This document shows positions 7,247-16,755 of a stretch of 64,000 bases of DNA, piece by piece. Position numbers and translations under genes: made by a program. Position 1 is the first letter of the stretch, and each line of letters starts with the position of its first letter. A model generated the notes under the pieces. It saw only the letters and a list, made by a program, of their open reading frames with translations, was not told the origin of the DNA and made no database searches. Source of the stretch: Methylobacter sp. (GTDB lineage: Bacteria; Pseudomonadota; Gammaproteobacteria; Methylococcales; Methylomonadaceae); NCBI RefSeq assembly GCF_030680395.1, contig NZ_JAUXVR010000009.1, positions 103,931 to 167,930 on the forward strand. The letters run 5' to 3'.

Positions 7247-9957
7247 GGTTTTCTCTTGGAATCAATCAGTTGTCCGATGGCCGGGGCCACGACGAGGGTT
7301 GCGGTCAGGCAGCACAACAGCCCGATGGTGATGCTCACGCCCAGGGAAGACACGCCCCGGTAGTTGGCCAAGGTAATGGCGCCCAGGCCGGCCAATTCGG
7401 TGCCAGCGGCCAGTCCGATCACTTTGCCGGCGGCCAGGCTGACTTGCAGGGGGGTGTGACCTTTCAATTCGCCCCAGCGATAGCTGAACCACACGCCGTA
7501 ATCCACCGCCAGCGCAATCACGAGGGGCAATGCGACGATGTTGGCGTAATTATAGCGAATATCGCCTAGGGCCATCAGCCCCAGCATCCAGCCGCCGCCG
7601 ATCAGCAAAGGTAACGTCGCCAGCGCGAAGCCGCGCACGCTGCGCGTCGCCGCCATAATCCAGAGCAGGCACAACACCAGGGACAATTGCGTGCCACGGG
7701 TGAAACTTTCCACCACAGTCTTGGAAAGCGCCTGGTGCGTGGTCGGAAAGCCGGTCGCTTCCGGCGAGACGCTATACACGTCTTTTATCAATGCATCGAG
7801 ATTGTCGGGATCGTACACGGTTTTTGCCGGAAAGGCGTAGACGGCGATGCTGCCGTCAGCGGCAAAGAAGCGGTCGCGCAGGGCCATTGGCAACTGCTCA
7901 GGGGTGAGGGGCTGGGCCTGCCGCCAGGCGTCGATGACTTTAAGCCCGCTATTCGCTCCGGACAGCAAGGCTCGCAAGAAGCTCTCGCTACGAATCCGGC
8001 CCTGATCGCCATCTGCGGCGAGTTTGTCCGAGATCGATAAAAGTTGTTCGCGCACTTTTTCCAAACTTTCGACCAGGTTGGCATGTCCGGCGGAAAATGC
8101 CTGTTCCTGGGCTTCGTCGATAATAGCGGCGCTGTTTTCCAGCACTGCCTGCAATAACTCGAACGATTTTACCGACAAACCTTCCCGGTCGAGTTCGGCG
8201 ACCTGTCTGGCGTAGTCAGTCCGGGCGAACGACTCGCTAATATTTACGGCCTTGCGGAGACGTTCGTCGGCATCCGCAGGAAATAAGTTGGTCAGCGACT
8301 GCACCTTGGCAACCGTCTTGAGTTTGCCCGCCTCATCGGTGATTCGCCGGGCGTCGGCCATGTCCTTGGCGGTAAAAATGATGACTTCGGATTGGTAGTC
8401 GCTTTCCGCCACCATGCGACGTTGGTAATAGGCGGCCTGGGAATCTTTGGGCAACATGGCCAGCACATCGTAGTCGAACGGGATGGTCATGCCTTTTACT
8501 CCGCCAATGACAGCACTACCCAAAGCCAGGAGGACCAGCACTACCGCAACGGGCTTGGGAAACGCGCCGGTGTGTTTCCATATTCGCGCCGGAACCGGCG
8601 ACGTGCTTAGCGAGGGGATATCTCTCAGCTTGGGCGGCAGCAAGGCGTACAGCGCGGGTTGGACCATCCAGGTGCTGATCAGGATCATCAGCACGCCTTT
8701 GGCCGCCACTACGCCCAGTTCGGCAAAGCCCGGAAAATCCACCGTGGTCAAGGCGCCGAAAATCAGCAGCGAGGCGCCGCCCGCCGTCAATACCGCTATA
8801 AAAGATGAGCCGATGCCGGCCCCTATGGCTTCGATCAAGGGCTTGCCTGCACGGCGCTCATCGGCGATGCGCGAGGAGGTGAAAATGCCGTAGTCCGCTC
8901 CCAGACCGAACAGGATGGCGATGAAGGCGGCGGTGATCAGGGTCAGGTGGCCGACGGTGACCAAGGCCAGCCCCAAACTCCACAGCACTCCGAGCCCCAT
9001 CGGGATAAAAATCAGCACGGCCCAGCGCACGCTACGGACCACCAATAAAATCAATGCGACGATCAGCGCGGCGGAAGTAAATACCACGAAGATGATATCC
9101 TTGCGGATATTGACGTACTCCTCGTACTCGATGGCCGGTAATCCGGTCAGGCCCACAGTGGGCGGCGTACGGCCGGCGGCGTTGGCTTGTCCGGCCAGGT
9201 CCTTCGACACCTGCTTGACCTTGTCGATGAAAGGGCCGAGATTCTTGAAATCCCCGGAAGGATTTTTCGGGTGGACGAATAAAAACAGCATTTGCCCGTC
9301 GCGCGAAGCAAAGTAACCGTCGGACATGCCCCCTGCCCCGTTTTTGGCCAGCAGCCGGTTCCAGTCCAATCCGGCTGGCGCTGTTTCTGCGGACAGCCAG
9401 CGCTGCCACTCTTCCAGGAAAAACGCCGCCAGATTCAGGCTTGCTTCGGCGGTTTGCAAGTCGGTATCCGCCCCGCCCAGAGGCGGGTGGTCTTTGCTCC
9501 AATTCAGCGCTTTACGCAGGTTTTCTTCCATCCCGCCGCCCGCCGGAATTGGCTGGTCCGCCATCGCGGCAAGCTTGTCCAGACTCTCGACCGGCATCAG
9601 CAGGTAGGCGTGGTCCAGAAAAAACGTCATGTCGAGACGGGCGGTCGCCTGGTCGATCTCGGGTTCTGTCTGAAGTTTGGCGGCTAGTTCGTTGGCAAAG
9701 GACTCCAGTTCGCTGCGCGGAGCGCCCTCCAGAACCACCATCAGATCCGAAGCAGCACCGAAATTTTTCAAGAAATCGTTGAAGCGCTTCGCCACCGCCG
9801 TATTCTGTGGAAGCAGCGCCTGCCGCGAAGTATGGACCGGGAGCTGCGCCGTTGCCCATCCGGCCAGAATCGACAGCGCCAACGCCATCCCCAAGATCCA
9901 CCAAGGGTTTCGGGCGGCGTATTCGGCGAGCTTGGCAATGCGCTGGGTGATCTTCAT
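7243..9957 (-). CDS. bstA: BstA, RND/MMPL-type inner-membrane sterol transporter
   Basis: The 904-residue protein has the duplicated RND layout: TM1 near residues 18-38, a large periplasmic domain to about 270, five TM segments to about 440, then the same again (TM near 470, periplasmic domain to about 740, TM bundle to the end). The motif region GLGADYGIFTSSRI in the first half corresponds to the MMPL/HpnN group of lipid exporters, and ALAVDYGVWFSYRW is its second-half counterpart. It lies between sdmA and bstB. The known role of BstA in Methylococcus is export of 4-methylsterol from the inner membrane. The DNA here is visibly GC-rich (about 60% in a sampled 60-base line). Confidence 0.88.
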   Translation of the reverse strand: MKITQRIAKLAEYAARNPWWILGMALALSILAGWATAQLPVHTSRQALLPQNTAVAKRFNDFLKNFGAASDLMVVLEGAPRSELESFANELAAKLQTEPEIDQATARLDMTFFLDHAYLLMPVESLDKLAAMADQPIPAGGGMEENLRKALNWSKDHPPLGGADTDLQTAEASLNLAAFFLEEWQRWLSAETAPAGLDWNRLLAKNGAGGMSDGYFASRDGQMLFLFVHPKNPSGDFKNLGPFIDKVKQVSKDLAGQANAAGRTPPTVGLTGLPAIEYEEYVNIRKDIIFVVFTSAALIVALILLVVRSVRWAVLIFIPMGLGVLWSLGLALVTVGHLTLITAAFIAILFGLGADYGIFTSSRIADERRAGKPLIEAIGAGIGSSFIAVLTAGGASLLIFGALTTVDFPGFAELGVVAAKGVLMILISTWMVQPALYALLPPKLRDIPSLSTSPVPARIWKHTGAFPKPVAVVLVLLALGSAVIGGVKGMTIPFDYDVLAMLPKDSQAAYYQRRMVAESDYQSEVIIFTAKDMADARRITDEAGKLKTVAKVQSLTNLFPADADERLRKAVNISESFARTDYARQVAELDREGLSVKSFELLQAVLENSAAIIDEAQEQAFSAGHANLVESLEKVREQLLSISDKLAADGDQGRIRSESFLRALLSGANSGLKVIDAWRQAQPLTPEQLPMALRDRFFAADGSIAVYAFPAKTVYDPDNLDALIKDVYSVSPEATGFPTTHQALSKTVVESFTRGTQLSLVLCLLWIMAATRSVRGFALATLPLLIGGGWMLGLMALGDIRYNYANIVALPLVIALAVDYGVWFSYRWGELKGHTPLQVSLAAGKVIGLAAGTELAGLGAITLANYRGVSSLGVSITIGLLCCLTATLVVAPAIGQLIDSKRKP

Positions 9958-9976
9958 TGGCGGGAGATTCCGTTCA

Positions 9977-11083
9977 TCAATTCGCGTAAGCTGCTTGAGT
10001 GTTTTTGGCGCGCTCCAAATAGCCCTCCCATTTTCGTGCAGTCAAGCGCTGGAACATCGGCACCACGGGATTGAGTTCGATGGGCGGCGCATCCCAGTAG
10101 GTTTCGTAGCTTAACTGTTCCGCTTCCAGAGCAATGCCGTCTTCGTCGAGTATGGGCTTGAACACCAAGGGCTTGGCAATATTCAACACCAATTGGGTCA
10201 GCCACTTCGGGGTTTTCATGGCAATCAGCGGAATCTTCAGGGCATCGAAATAAAACAGGAAGAACACCCGCGTGGTCTGCTCGTTGATCGGCAGCATAAA
10301 CGACCAATTCTTGATGCTGTCGCCGGTGTTGGTCCATTGGTAGGGATACTCGTAGCACAACTCGATGGAGCGGGTATTGACCCGGTTGCGGTCAACGAAA
10401 ATTCCGGAAATCCGGCCGCCGGCCATATAAGCATCATAAGTCAGGTAAACCCTGTCGTCATCGGCCTCGTGGTGGGTCAGTTTGGCATCGATGAAAGGCT
10501 TGTATTTACGGTGCAGGAAGGCATGGGAGAAATCGCAGATATTGTCGATCACCATGGAATGATGCGTGCGCCACGTGTAATCCACGGCAAAGCTGGCCCA
10601 GGTGTTATCGCCGGTGAGTTCGGGTATTTCCGGTATTTTATGCTCGAAGGCAAGTTCCGGATCGCCTGGGAACAACCAGATCAGGCCATAGCGGACTTGT
10701 ACGGGATAAGTCCGCAATTGCTTCTTGATCAGCGGGTTGCCAAAGCTGTCATGGGAGTAGTCCTCCAGCCAGCCTTCCCTATTGTAGGCCCAGCCATGAT
10801 AGGCGCAACGCAAAGTGCACTTGTCCACCGCGCCATGGGTCAGCTTTAGCTGGCGATGTACGCAGAGGTTGCGCATGGCCGCGAGTTCGCCGTCTTCGCC
10901 GCGATAAAGGGCAATGGAGGTATTCCAGAAAATTACCTCTTTCACCTGGCCTTTTTTTACTGCGCTATCGTATTCCACTACATACCAGCGGTCAGGGTCC
11001 ATTCCAGCGGCGCGGGCCTTTTGCCGGGAATTTTTAGCTTCCGCAAAGGAAGGAGGTGGGGATTTCATCTGCACGCTGTTCAT
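9977..11083 (-). CDS. sdmA: SdmA, Rieske-type sterol C-4 demethylase oxygenase
   Basis: The 368-residue protein carries the Rieske [2Fe-2S] ligands Cys74-x-His76 and Cys93-x2-His96 (NLCVHRQLK and CAYHGWAY) and the mononuclear iron motif Asn181-x2-Asp184-x2-His187-x3-His191. This is the oxygenase class to which Methylococcus SdmA belongs. SdmA oxidises one C-4 methyl of 4,4-dimethylsterols to the acid so that SdmB can decarboxylate it, leaving 4-monomethylsterols. It needs a separate electron donor, not encoded next to it; the ferredoxin domain fused to CYP51 nearby is one candidate. The gene lies 19 bases upstream of bstA. Confidence 0.88.
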   Translation of the reverse strand: MNSVQMKSPPPSFAEAKNSRQKARAAGMDPDRWYVVEYDSAVKKGQVKEVIFWNTSIALYRGEDGELAAMRNLCVHRQLKLTHGAVDKCTLRCAYHGWAYNREGWLEDYSHDSFGNPLIKKQLRTYPVQVRYGLIWLFPGDPELAFEHKIPEIPELTGDNTWASFAVDYTWRTHHSMVIDNICDFSHAFLHRKYKPFIDAKLTHHEADDDRVYLTYDAYMAGGRISGIFVDRNRVNTRSIELCYEYPYQWTNTGDSIKNWSFMLPINEQTTRVFFLFYFDALKIPLIAMKTPKWLTQLVLNIAKPLVFKPILDEDGIALEAEQLSYETYWDAPPIELNPVVPMFQRLTARKWEGYLERAKNTQAAYAN

Positions 11084-11123
11084 CTTCGGGACTCCGGTTC
11101 GTGGTTAAGGAAGGATCGATTTT

Positions 11124-12140
11124 TTACTTAGCAAGGGTGATCAAACCTCTGCGTACGAAATCGTCATAGGCTTCCTGTACTGCCTGGGACAATTGGGTGG
11201 GCTGGTAGCCCAATTCCTGTTTCGCCTTGTCGTGGTCAGCCCTGCGCCGCATCTGAAGCAAGCGCACTGCGCCCGGCGTGAAGCGTCTGGGCAGATTGGG
11301 GAATGCCCGATACCAGGTCTTGTCGGCCACTTCGGCCAGCATGGACATCAGGTATGGCGGCAGCCGCAGCCTCGGCAACGGACGGCCGGTAGTTTCCTTA
11401 AACAGCGCCAGCAGATCATCCACGCTGGCATAGGCGGTGCTGAAGATGTACTTCTGCCCGGAACGCCCATGCCGCATGGCTAATATATGGCCTTCGGCGA
11501 TATCGCGGCCGGATACGAACTCGAAGCCTCCGGGAATGTAAGCGCGCAGAGCGCCGTGAGCGTAATCGATCAGTACGCGGCCCATGCGCGAAGGCACGTA
11601 ATCATGCGGCCCGATGATCGCGCAGGAGGTGGCGACGACCACATTCAGGCCGTTGGCGTACGCCTTGAGGCACTCATGCTCGGTAAGATGCTTGGTAAAA
11701 CCGTAAGGCAGATGGCGTTCGAAGGGATAGAACGGCATGTCCTCGTGGCTGGAACGATCCGGCTCGTAGCCGGTGGCGCTCAGCGATCCCGACACAACAA
11801 TCTTGTCGACGCTGTGGCGCTCGGCCGCCTGGAGGATATGGATGGTACCGCGGACGTTGGTATCGAATATTTCGCGCTTATGGGCCGCATTACCTTCGAT
11901 GGTCGAAACCAGAGCGGCGCAATGATAAACGCGGGCGCAGCCGCGCACGGCGGTGGACACTTCTTCGCTGTTGCGCAGGTCGGCAAACACACGCTCCACG
12001 TCGAGACCGTCCAATGCTCCGTTGTCGCGCTCGGCTCGCATCATCACTCGCACTTGCTCGCCCTCTTTGAGCAGGCGGCGAACCAGATTAGCGCCAAGGT
12101 GTCCGGTGGCGCCTGTAACGAGCGTGATTCCAGCGCTCAT
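11124..12140 (-). CDS. sdmB: SdmB, NAD(P)-dependent sterol C-4 decarboxylase/reductase
   Basis: This is an extended short-chain dehydrogenase of the 3-beta-HSD/epimerase family. It has the nucleotide-binding motif GATGHLG near the start and a catalytic YGFTK (Tyr146, Lys150 counted from MSAGITLV). The ATG ending at 12140 is preferred; a TTG nine codons upstream is possible, and neither has a strong ribosome binding site. Length about 338 residues. In Methylococcus, SdmB completes C-4 demethylation by oxidising the 3-hydroxyl, decarboxylating C-4 and restoring the 3-hydroxyl. It heads the GC-rich sdm-bst module; 12141-12373 upstream is AT-rich and probably holds its promoter, though I could not place one. 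Confidence 0.85.
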   Translation of the reverse strand: MSAGITLVTGATGHLGANLVRRLLKEGEQVRVMMRAERDNGALDGLDVERVFADLRNSEEVSTAVRGCARVYHCAALVSTIEGNAAHKREIFDTNVRGTIHILQAAERHSVDKIVVSGSLSATGYEPDRSSHEDMPFYPFERHLPYGFTKHLTEHECLKAYANGLNVVVATSCAIIGPHDYVPSRMGRVLIDYAHGALRAYIPGGFEFVSGRDIAEGHILAMRHGRSGQKYIFSTAYASVDDLLALFKETTGRPLPRLRLPPYLMSMLAEVADKTWYRAFPNLPRRFTPGAVRLLQMRRRADHDKAKQELGYQPTQLSQAVQEAYDDFVRRGLITLAK

Positions 12141-12373
12141 TGCGTCAGCCCGAGATAGCGCCACCAACGAGAGAGGCGACAGCTCAAGCCGGGGAATTCA
12201 GATGCCGTAGGGCTTGTTTTAAAATCGGTTTGGCAAAATATCATAGGCTCTGCTTCATTCTGTTCTTTGCAACTTCTTTGACCATCTGTTTGTAAGTTCA
12301 TTTTCTAAACCTTTATCAGGCAACAAGCAGTTTATGGCTTTAGCAGGATAACCTTGTCCGTAAACAGCACGAC

Positions 12374-13816
12374 TTAAGGCCGTTGAATATTTGTGCCATA
12401 ACCGGAAAAAGCAAAATATTTTATTTTTCCGAGATAATAATAAAAAAGCACTGCCAACGGAACTTCGTTTTTTAACAATGGCTTAATAATGGCAACTGCA
12501 TCCGAAAGAAGTTTTATGGCCTTGGGTAAATTTGCAATGTTATGACGCACTAAATTGCCGGCGCCGAATGCTGTCAAAAAACAGAATTGTTTCATCAATG
12601 TGTAATGGTTCCTGTTCAGGCCGGCCAACATGGCGATCGACTCTTGCGCATTAGTACCGCCGCGTTGCAGATATTTGGACACCGCCGTTTTAAGTAAATC
12701 GTTAGACATGACACCATAGAGTGCGTTAGCAAGAATATTTAGATTGGCATTGGCTTTTTGTCTTTCCCGGTAATAGGCTTCGATTTTTTCGTGAATCAAA
12801 TCGGTATTATTGAAATCAGGCATGGCCAGTAAATGCGCACTCAATATTTGGATGTCCGAAAATACCGCTGTCAATCCGCCGCCCGTTAAGGGATGGCGCA
12901 TATTCAAAGCATCTCCCAGCAACACGGCGCCTTTACGGATGATGGGTTTTGCCGCCATGTAATGGTTGGGCATGACCTTAAATCCGCCTTCCTGCAAGGC
13001 TTGTTGATAGCTGTTAAGCATACAATCGGGAATATAAGGCGTCACATTGACATCCAAATGGGTTTGTATCAACTGTTTTCTAGGAAGCTGTTCACTCGGA
13101 AAATCAATTAAAATCCTGACTTCATAACTGGAAATCGGATAACAAATGAACGGCGTCGGCCCTGATAAAAACACATGACCATGTTTTGGAAAAGGTGTTT
13201 CACAATCTTTTAAAATCAAGCCGATAAAGTAAGACGTTACGGTTTTTTCATTATTGCTGAGATGCTCTCTAAAGTTTGAAAAGAAGCCGTCGCTGGTAAT
13301 GGTCAGAGGCGCATGTATGGTCTTGATCTTGGATGTGAGCGAGTCCCGGTAACTGATGCCGGTAATCTCGTTCCGTTCGTTTTCCTGAAGCTGCAATGCT
13401 TTGCCATGAATTTGCGTAACCGATTTATTTTGCAGCGCAGAAGCCCTGATTTGCTGCAAAAACCGGCCATTGTGCAAACCCATTCCTTTACAATGGTTAG
13501 GATAAGGAATGGTGATTCTCTCGCCGCCTTGCAGGATTGCGTAGCCTTCAACCGGCTGCGCATCAAAACCATCCAGTAAATGCCCAAGCCCCATCTGCTT
13601 AAGCGACAACACCGCTCCAGGTTGCAACAATTCACCGACAATGCGCTTTTTTTCCTCAAAGGAATGATCGACTAACGCGATCCTAATGCCTTTGGGGGCA
13701 AGATAAGCGGCGATGCTTGCACCCGCCATTCCTGCACCAATAATGCAAATGTCGAACCCGGACTCCGCCGAGCTACCTGATGCACATACTTTAAACTGCG
13801 GTGATTGTTTTATCAT
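12374..13816 (-). CDS. sqmo: Squalene monooxygenase (squalene epoxidase)
   Basis: The 480-residue flavoprotein has the FAD dinucleotide motif Gly27-x-Gly29-x2-Gly32 (IIGAGMAGASIAAYLA), followed by VGELLQPGAVLSLKQMGL, typical of squalene epoxidases, and the second FAD motif LLGDALNMRHPLTGGG near residues 300-320. It converts squalene to 2,3-oxidosqualene using O2 and a reductase. Its ATG overlaps the oxidosqualene cyclase stop (13813-13816), so the substrate maker and user are translationally coupled. A hydrophobic C-terminal part (residues about 430-470) probably attaches it to the membrane. Confidence 0.92.
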   Translation of the reverse strand: MIKQSPQFKVCASGSSAESGFDICIIGAGMAGASIAAYLAPKGIRIALVDHSFEEKKRIVGELLQPGAVLSLKQMGLGHLLDGFDAQPVEGYAILQGGERITIPYPNHCKGMGLHNGRFLQQIRASALQNKSVTQIHGKALQLQENERNEITGISYRDSLTSKIKTIHAPLTITSDGFFSNFREHLSNNEKTVTSYFIGLILKDCETPFPKHGHVFLSGPTPFICYPISSYEVRILIDFPSEQLPRKQLIQTHLDVNVTPYIPDCMLNSYQQALQEGGFKVMPNHYMAAKPIIRKGAVLLGDALNMRHPLTGGGLTAVFSDIQILSAHLLAMPDFNNTDLIHEKIEAYYRERQKANANLNILANALYGVMSNDLLKTAVSKYLQRGGTNAQESIAMLAGLNRNHYTLMKQFCFLTAFGAGNLVRHNIANLPKAIKLLSDAVAIIKPLLKNEVPLAVLFYYYLGKIKYFAFSGYGTNIQRP

Positions 13817-16056
13817 GCCTGAACGTCCATTTTAAAGTGTCGATTCAACGCCCAGATAGGAAAGATATTCCTATAATTGGCGTAAGTTATCATGCAGTTG
13901 TAATTAAAAACGCCGGAAATACTTTCCTGAGGCCAATCGCCAATGTCGGTCTGTCTGTTCAGCAATACGTTGATACCCGTTTCGGTAACCGTCTTATCGC
14001 CAAAATCAGCGGCCATCAGTGCCAGCAACGCCCAGGCCGTATTAATGACTTGAGACGAATCAGCCTCGGTGTAAGTCAACGTCGAACAGGATTTGAACGT
14101 CTCTCCCCAACCGCCATCCGCTTTTTGCTTGCCGACTAAAAAGGTACAGGCCTTGCTAAGGCTGGCCGTTAAGAGGGTGGCGTTATAGTAGCCTTTACCT
14201 TTGGCCTTACTGAGCGCTTCCACGCCAAACCAGGTTGCATAGGTGAAACAGACCGCCCAGCCGCCGTACCAGGAGCCATCCGATTTTTGTTGCTTAAGGA
14301 TAAAATCGATTCCCGCACTGATGGCTTTGCGTATTTCGCTATTTTTATAGGCCGGATAAGTTTCCTGAACTTCCATTAATGAAATAACGCAAGCCGCAGT
14401 ACATTCCGTCCAGGAGCAATCGATCATAATGTCGGCAAAGACTTCGGATGGGTTGAGCTTTTCCAGCCATTTTGGTGCACGTGTCAGTTCATACGTTGCC
14501 CAGCCGCCATCGCTATTTTGATAAGAAAGGAGTGTCTCTACGGCCTGTTTGATGCGCTGATCGTCAATCGCCGGTTTAACCAGCCCGGAATGATGAACGG
14601 CGAAAGTGGCGCTTAGGCCTTCGGCTGTGCAATCGGCAACCGGCCAGCCATTTTCTGCCGTTGAAAAAGGCCAACTGCCGATCATCGGATGACGGAAGAA
14701 CTCGGCATGCGTCGGGTGTTCGGCCTTGATTTGCGACAGCTCGATAAACCGATAGCTTTTTGCAATCGTCGCAGGAAACAGCTTGCCCAGGTCGCTTTCC
14801 AGCATAGCGCGGGTTGCAAAAGCGGTATCCCAAAGCTGCGAGCCATTGTAGCCGTTCATTTTCATGCCATCTTCGGCCACCCATAAATAATCAAACCAGC
14901 GCGCCGCATGCTTTTTAAATTGCTCGGAATCTTTGCCGTAAGCATGCCAGATGCAAATGGAATTAATGGCTTGATTGACGGGGCCTATATTGATGTAGTT
15001 GGTTTGCTCATCTTCGGCATTGAGGTATTTTAAAATATAGTCCGTGGACTTCTTTCTTAACCAGGTGGATTTGAACTTTTCATAGCTATTGGTGAAAAAG
15101 TTCATCCACTTCAGCACCGGAGACGGCGTCGTGTAACAGTCTTTTTCGCACACGGCATTGCGTTGTTTCGGCCAGTCAATGGAGGCGAAATCCTCGTTAT
15201 AAATTTCCTCTCTTAAGGCCAGAATCAGTTCATTTTCGGGCGCTTTAATCCGTTGCGCATAGCAATAGGCCATCGGCAAGTAGACCATGCGGGTATGACA
15301 CCAGTAACGCCAGGGATGGACCGGCAGCCACCGGGGGAACAACCACATTTCAGGAAACAGGCTGTTAAAGCCTTGCCAGTCGTAACAATTCAGCACCGCC
15401 AGATAAAACTTTCCCCAGGAGGGAATGCCGGTCGCACCGCCATTGTTTTTGATCCACGTCCTGGCCTGGACCAATTGCCGATGATTTTTATCGACGCCAA
15501 GAAGGCGCAATGACACGTATTGCATGACGGTGCCGAACATCGTCGATTCGCCCTCGATATGCATGCCCCAACCGGCATCTTTATTTTGATGATTGAATAA
15601 ATAAAGCTTCATCATTTCCCGGTGCGCTTTGGGAAACGGTGTGTCTGAAATATAAGAGGCGATAAGCAGGCCGGGCAAAAGAAATAGCGGGCCGCCGTAA
15701 TCACCCGGCCAATGACCGTCTTCACTTTGCAAATAAGAGTAGTAGTTCATTCCCTTGATGAGCGCATCGATGACTTTTTGCTCATAGGGACTCTCTAACT
15801 GCGGTATTTGTCCGGTAAATTTCTGGAACTTCGTGTCAGTGGCTGCATTTCTGAAAACCTTGTCGCCGGAGTTGGGATTGCCGGATTTATCAAACTGAAA
15901 ATCTTTAGCAAACTGCGCAATGTCTTGCTCTGTAATATTATCGACGTTTTGCAAATGCGCATCGATATTGCTTGAGCCGGGCTTGAACGCCCAGACTTGC
16001 CGTCCGTTATCAGTGAGTAGTTGCCAGTTTTTCCAACCAGATTTTATATTCAGCAT
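13813..16056 (-). CDS. osc: Oxidosqualene cyclase (lanosterol synthase type)
   Basis: The 747-residue triterpene cyclase has several QW repeats (such as QKADGGWGE, QNSDGGWATYE, QKSDGSWYGGW) and the catalytic DCTAE motif with Asp475. DCTAE rather than DxDD marks an oxidosqualene, not squalene, cyclase. Product-determining positions are Val473 (lanosterol-type; cycloartenol synthases have Ile), Tyr403 in GYNGSQLWDTAF (as in cycloartenol synthases) and Asn469. With Val473, lanosterol is the expected product. It lies 77 bases after the NTF2-like gene. It acts on the cytoplasmic membrane. Confidence 0.93.
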   Translation of the reverse strand: MLNIKSGWKNWQLLTDNGRQVWAFKPGSSNIDAHLQNVDNITEQDIAQFAKDFQFDKSGNPNSGDKVFRNAATDTKFQKFTGQIPQLESPYEQKVIDALIKGMNYYSYLQSEDGHWPGDYGGPLFLLPGLLIASYISDTPFPKAHREMMKLYLFNHQNKDAGWGMHIEGESTMFGTVMQYVSLRLLGVDKNHRQLVQARTWIKNNGGATGIPSWGKFYLAVLNCYDWQGFNSLFPEMWLFPRWLPVHPWRYWCHTRMVYLPMAYCYAQRIKAPENELILALREEIYNEDFASIDWPKQRNAVCEKDCYTTPSPVLKWMNFFTNSYEKFKSTWLRKKSTDYILKYLNAEDEQTNYINIGPVNQAINSICIWHAYGKDSEQFKKHAARWFDYLWVAEDGMKMNGYNGSQLWDTAFATRAMLESDLGKLFPATIAKSYRFIELSQIKAEHPTHAEFFRHPMIGSWPFSTAENGWPVADCTAEGLSATFAVHHSGLVKPAIDDQRIKQAVETLLSYQNSDGGWATYELTRAPKWLEKLNPSEVFADIMIDCSWTECTAACVISLMEVQETYPAYKNSEIRKAISAGIDFILKQQKSDGSWYGGWAVCFTYATWFGVEALSKAKGKGYYNATLLTASLSKACTFLVGKQKADGGWGETFKSCSTLTYTEADSSQVINTAWALLALMAADFGDKTVTETGINVLLNRQTDIGDWPQESISGVFNYNCMITYANYRNIFPIWALNRHFKMDVQA

Positions 16057-16133
16057 AGGTTCCTGTGTGTTGACTATTATCTTGGTTAAGCGCCAAATGC
16101 CATATTCGAATGGATGGCAATGATAATTCTAAT

Positions 16134-16736
16134 TTATTTATTACACAGAACAATACGTAACATTACTATGAAGCCTTTCATTTTCTTCAATAAACCGGGT
16201 GGTTTGCGTAAACGCTCATGGCCCGGCAGCAATTGCCCTTTGGCCAATTTACCTATTTTTCTTTTCACGGCCGAATCAAGCTTACCGTCAGCGGCTAATT
16301 CGAAAAACAAGGCTTTCACATTGCCTAAATCAAAAAAATCCCGTTGCCATTCCCATTTGTAATTGCCGCCATAGCGAAACCAGGAGCCGCCTATGCCTGC
16401 GACTTCATAATGCGTGCCGTCTTCCCGTAGCGCAGGCGACACCTGTCGCCAGAGGCCAATCACTTCGCCCTGTTTTTCATCGATTAATATGCGGTGGTAC
16501 GGATAGCGCCATTCTTCAAAGCCTTCCATTTGCACACCTAAAGCCCATTCTTCTATCTGTTTACGGCTGCGCGCGACAAACTCTTCATTAGGCCCGATAT
16601 TCCAGCGATATTCTGCGTCGTCGGTATACATCGCGCCCAAATATTTGGGCCAGTTACCTTCTTTTTCAGCGTCACGATTCGCCTGCAACCAACGTTCAAC
16701 CATTTCTTCAAGTTCTGCTCTGGGATATGCAGTCAT
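16134..16736 (-). CDS. NTF2/SnoaL-like protein in the sterol operon, function unknown
   Basis: This 200-residue protein has an N-terminal alpha helix (EMVERWLQANRDAEKEGNW), then YLGAMYTDDAEYRWNIGP, the pattern that opens SnoaL/ketosteroid-isomerase-type NTF2 folds. Aromatic strands follow (EEWRYPYHRILID, VIGLWRQVSP, WFRYGGNYKWEWQRDFF). The basic C-terminal 45 residues (KRKIGKLAKGQLLPGHERLRKPP) could contact membranes. It starts 19 bases after the CYP51-Fd gene and precedes osc, so it should be co-expressed with them. The catalytic Asp of ketosteroid isomerase is not in the expected place (Trp/Asn instead), so isomerase activity is unproven. Roles as sterol isomerase, carrier or accessory protein are open. 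Confidence 0.75.
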   Translation of the reverse strand: MTAYPRAELEEMVERWLQANRDAEKEGNWPKYLGAMYTDDAEYRWNIGPNEEFVARSRKQIEEWALGVQMEGFEEWRYPYHRILIDEKQGEVIGLWRQVSPALREDGTHYEVAGIGGSWFRYGGNYKWEWQRDFFDLGNVKALFFELAADGKLDSAVKRKIGKLAKGQLLPGHERLRKPPGLLKKMKGFIVMLRIVLCNK

Positions 16737-16755
16737 TCTTTGCCTCTCTAGTGTG

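Noticed and set aside
16134-16736. Firm assignment of the NTF2-like protein as ketosteroid isomerase
   Set aside because: The position expected for the catalytic Asp is Trp or Asn in a hand alignment, so only the fold is suggested.
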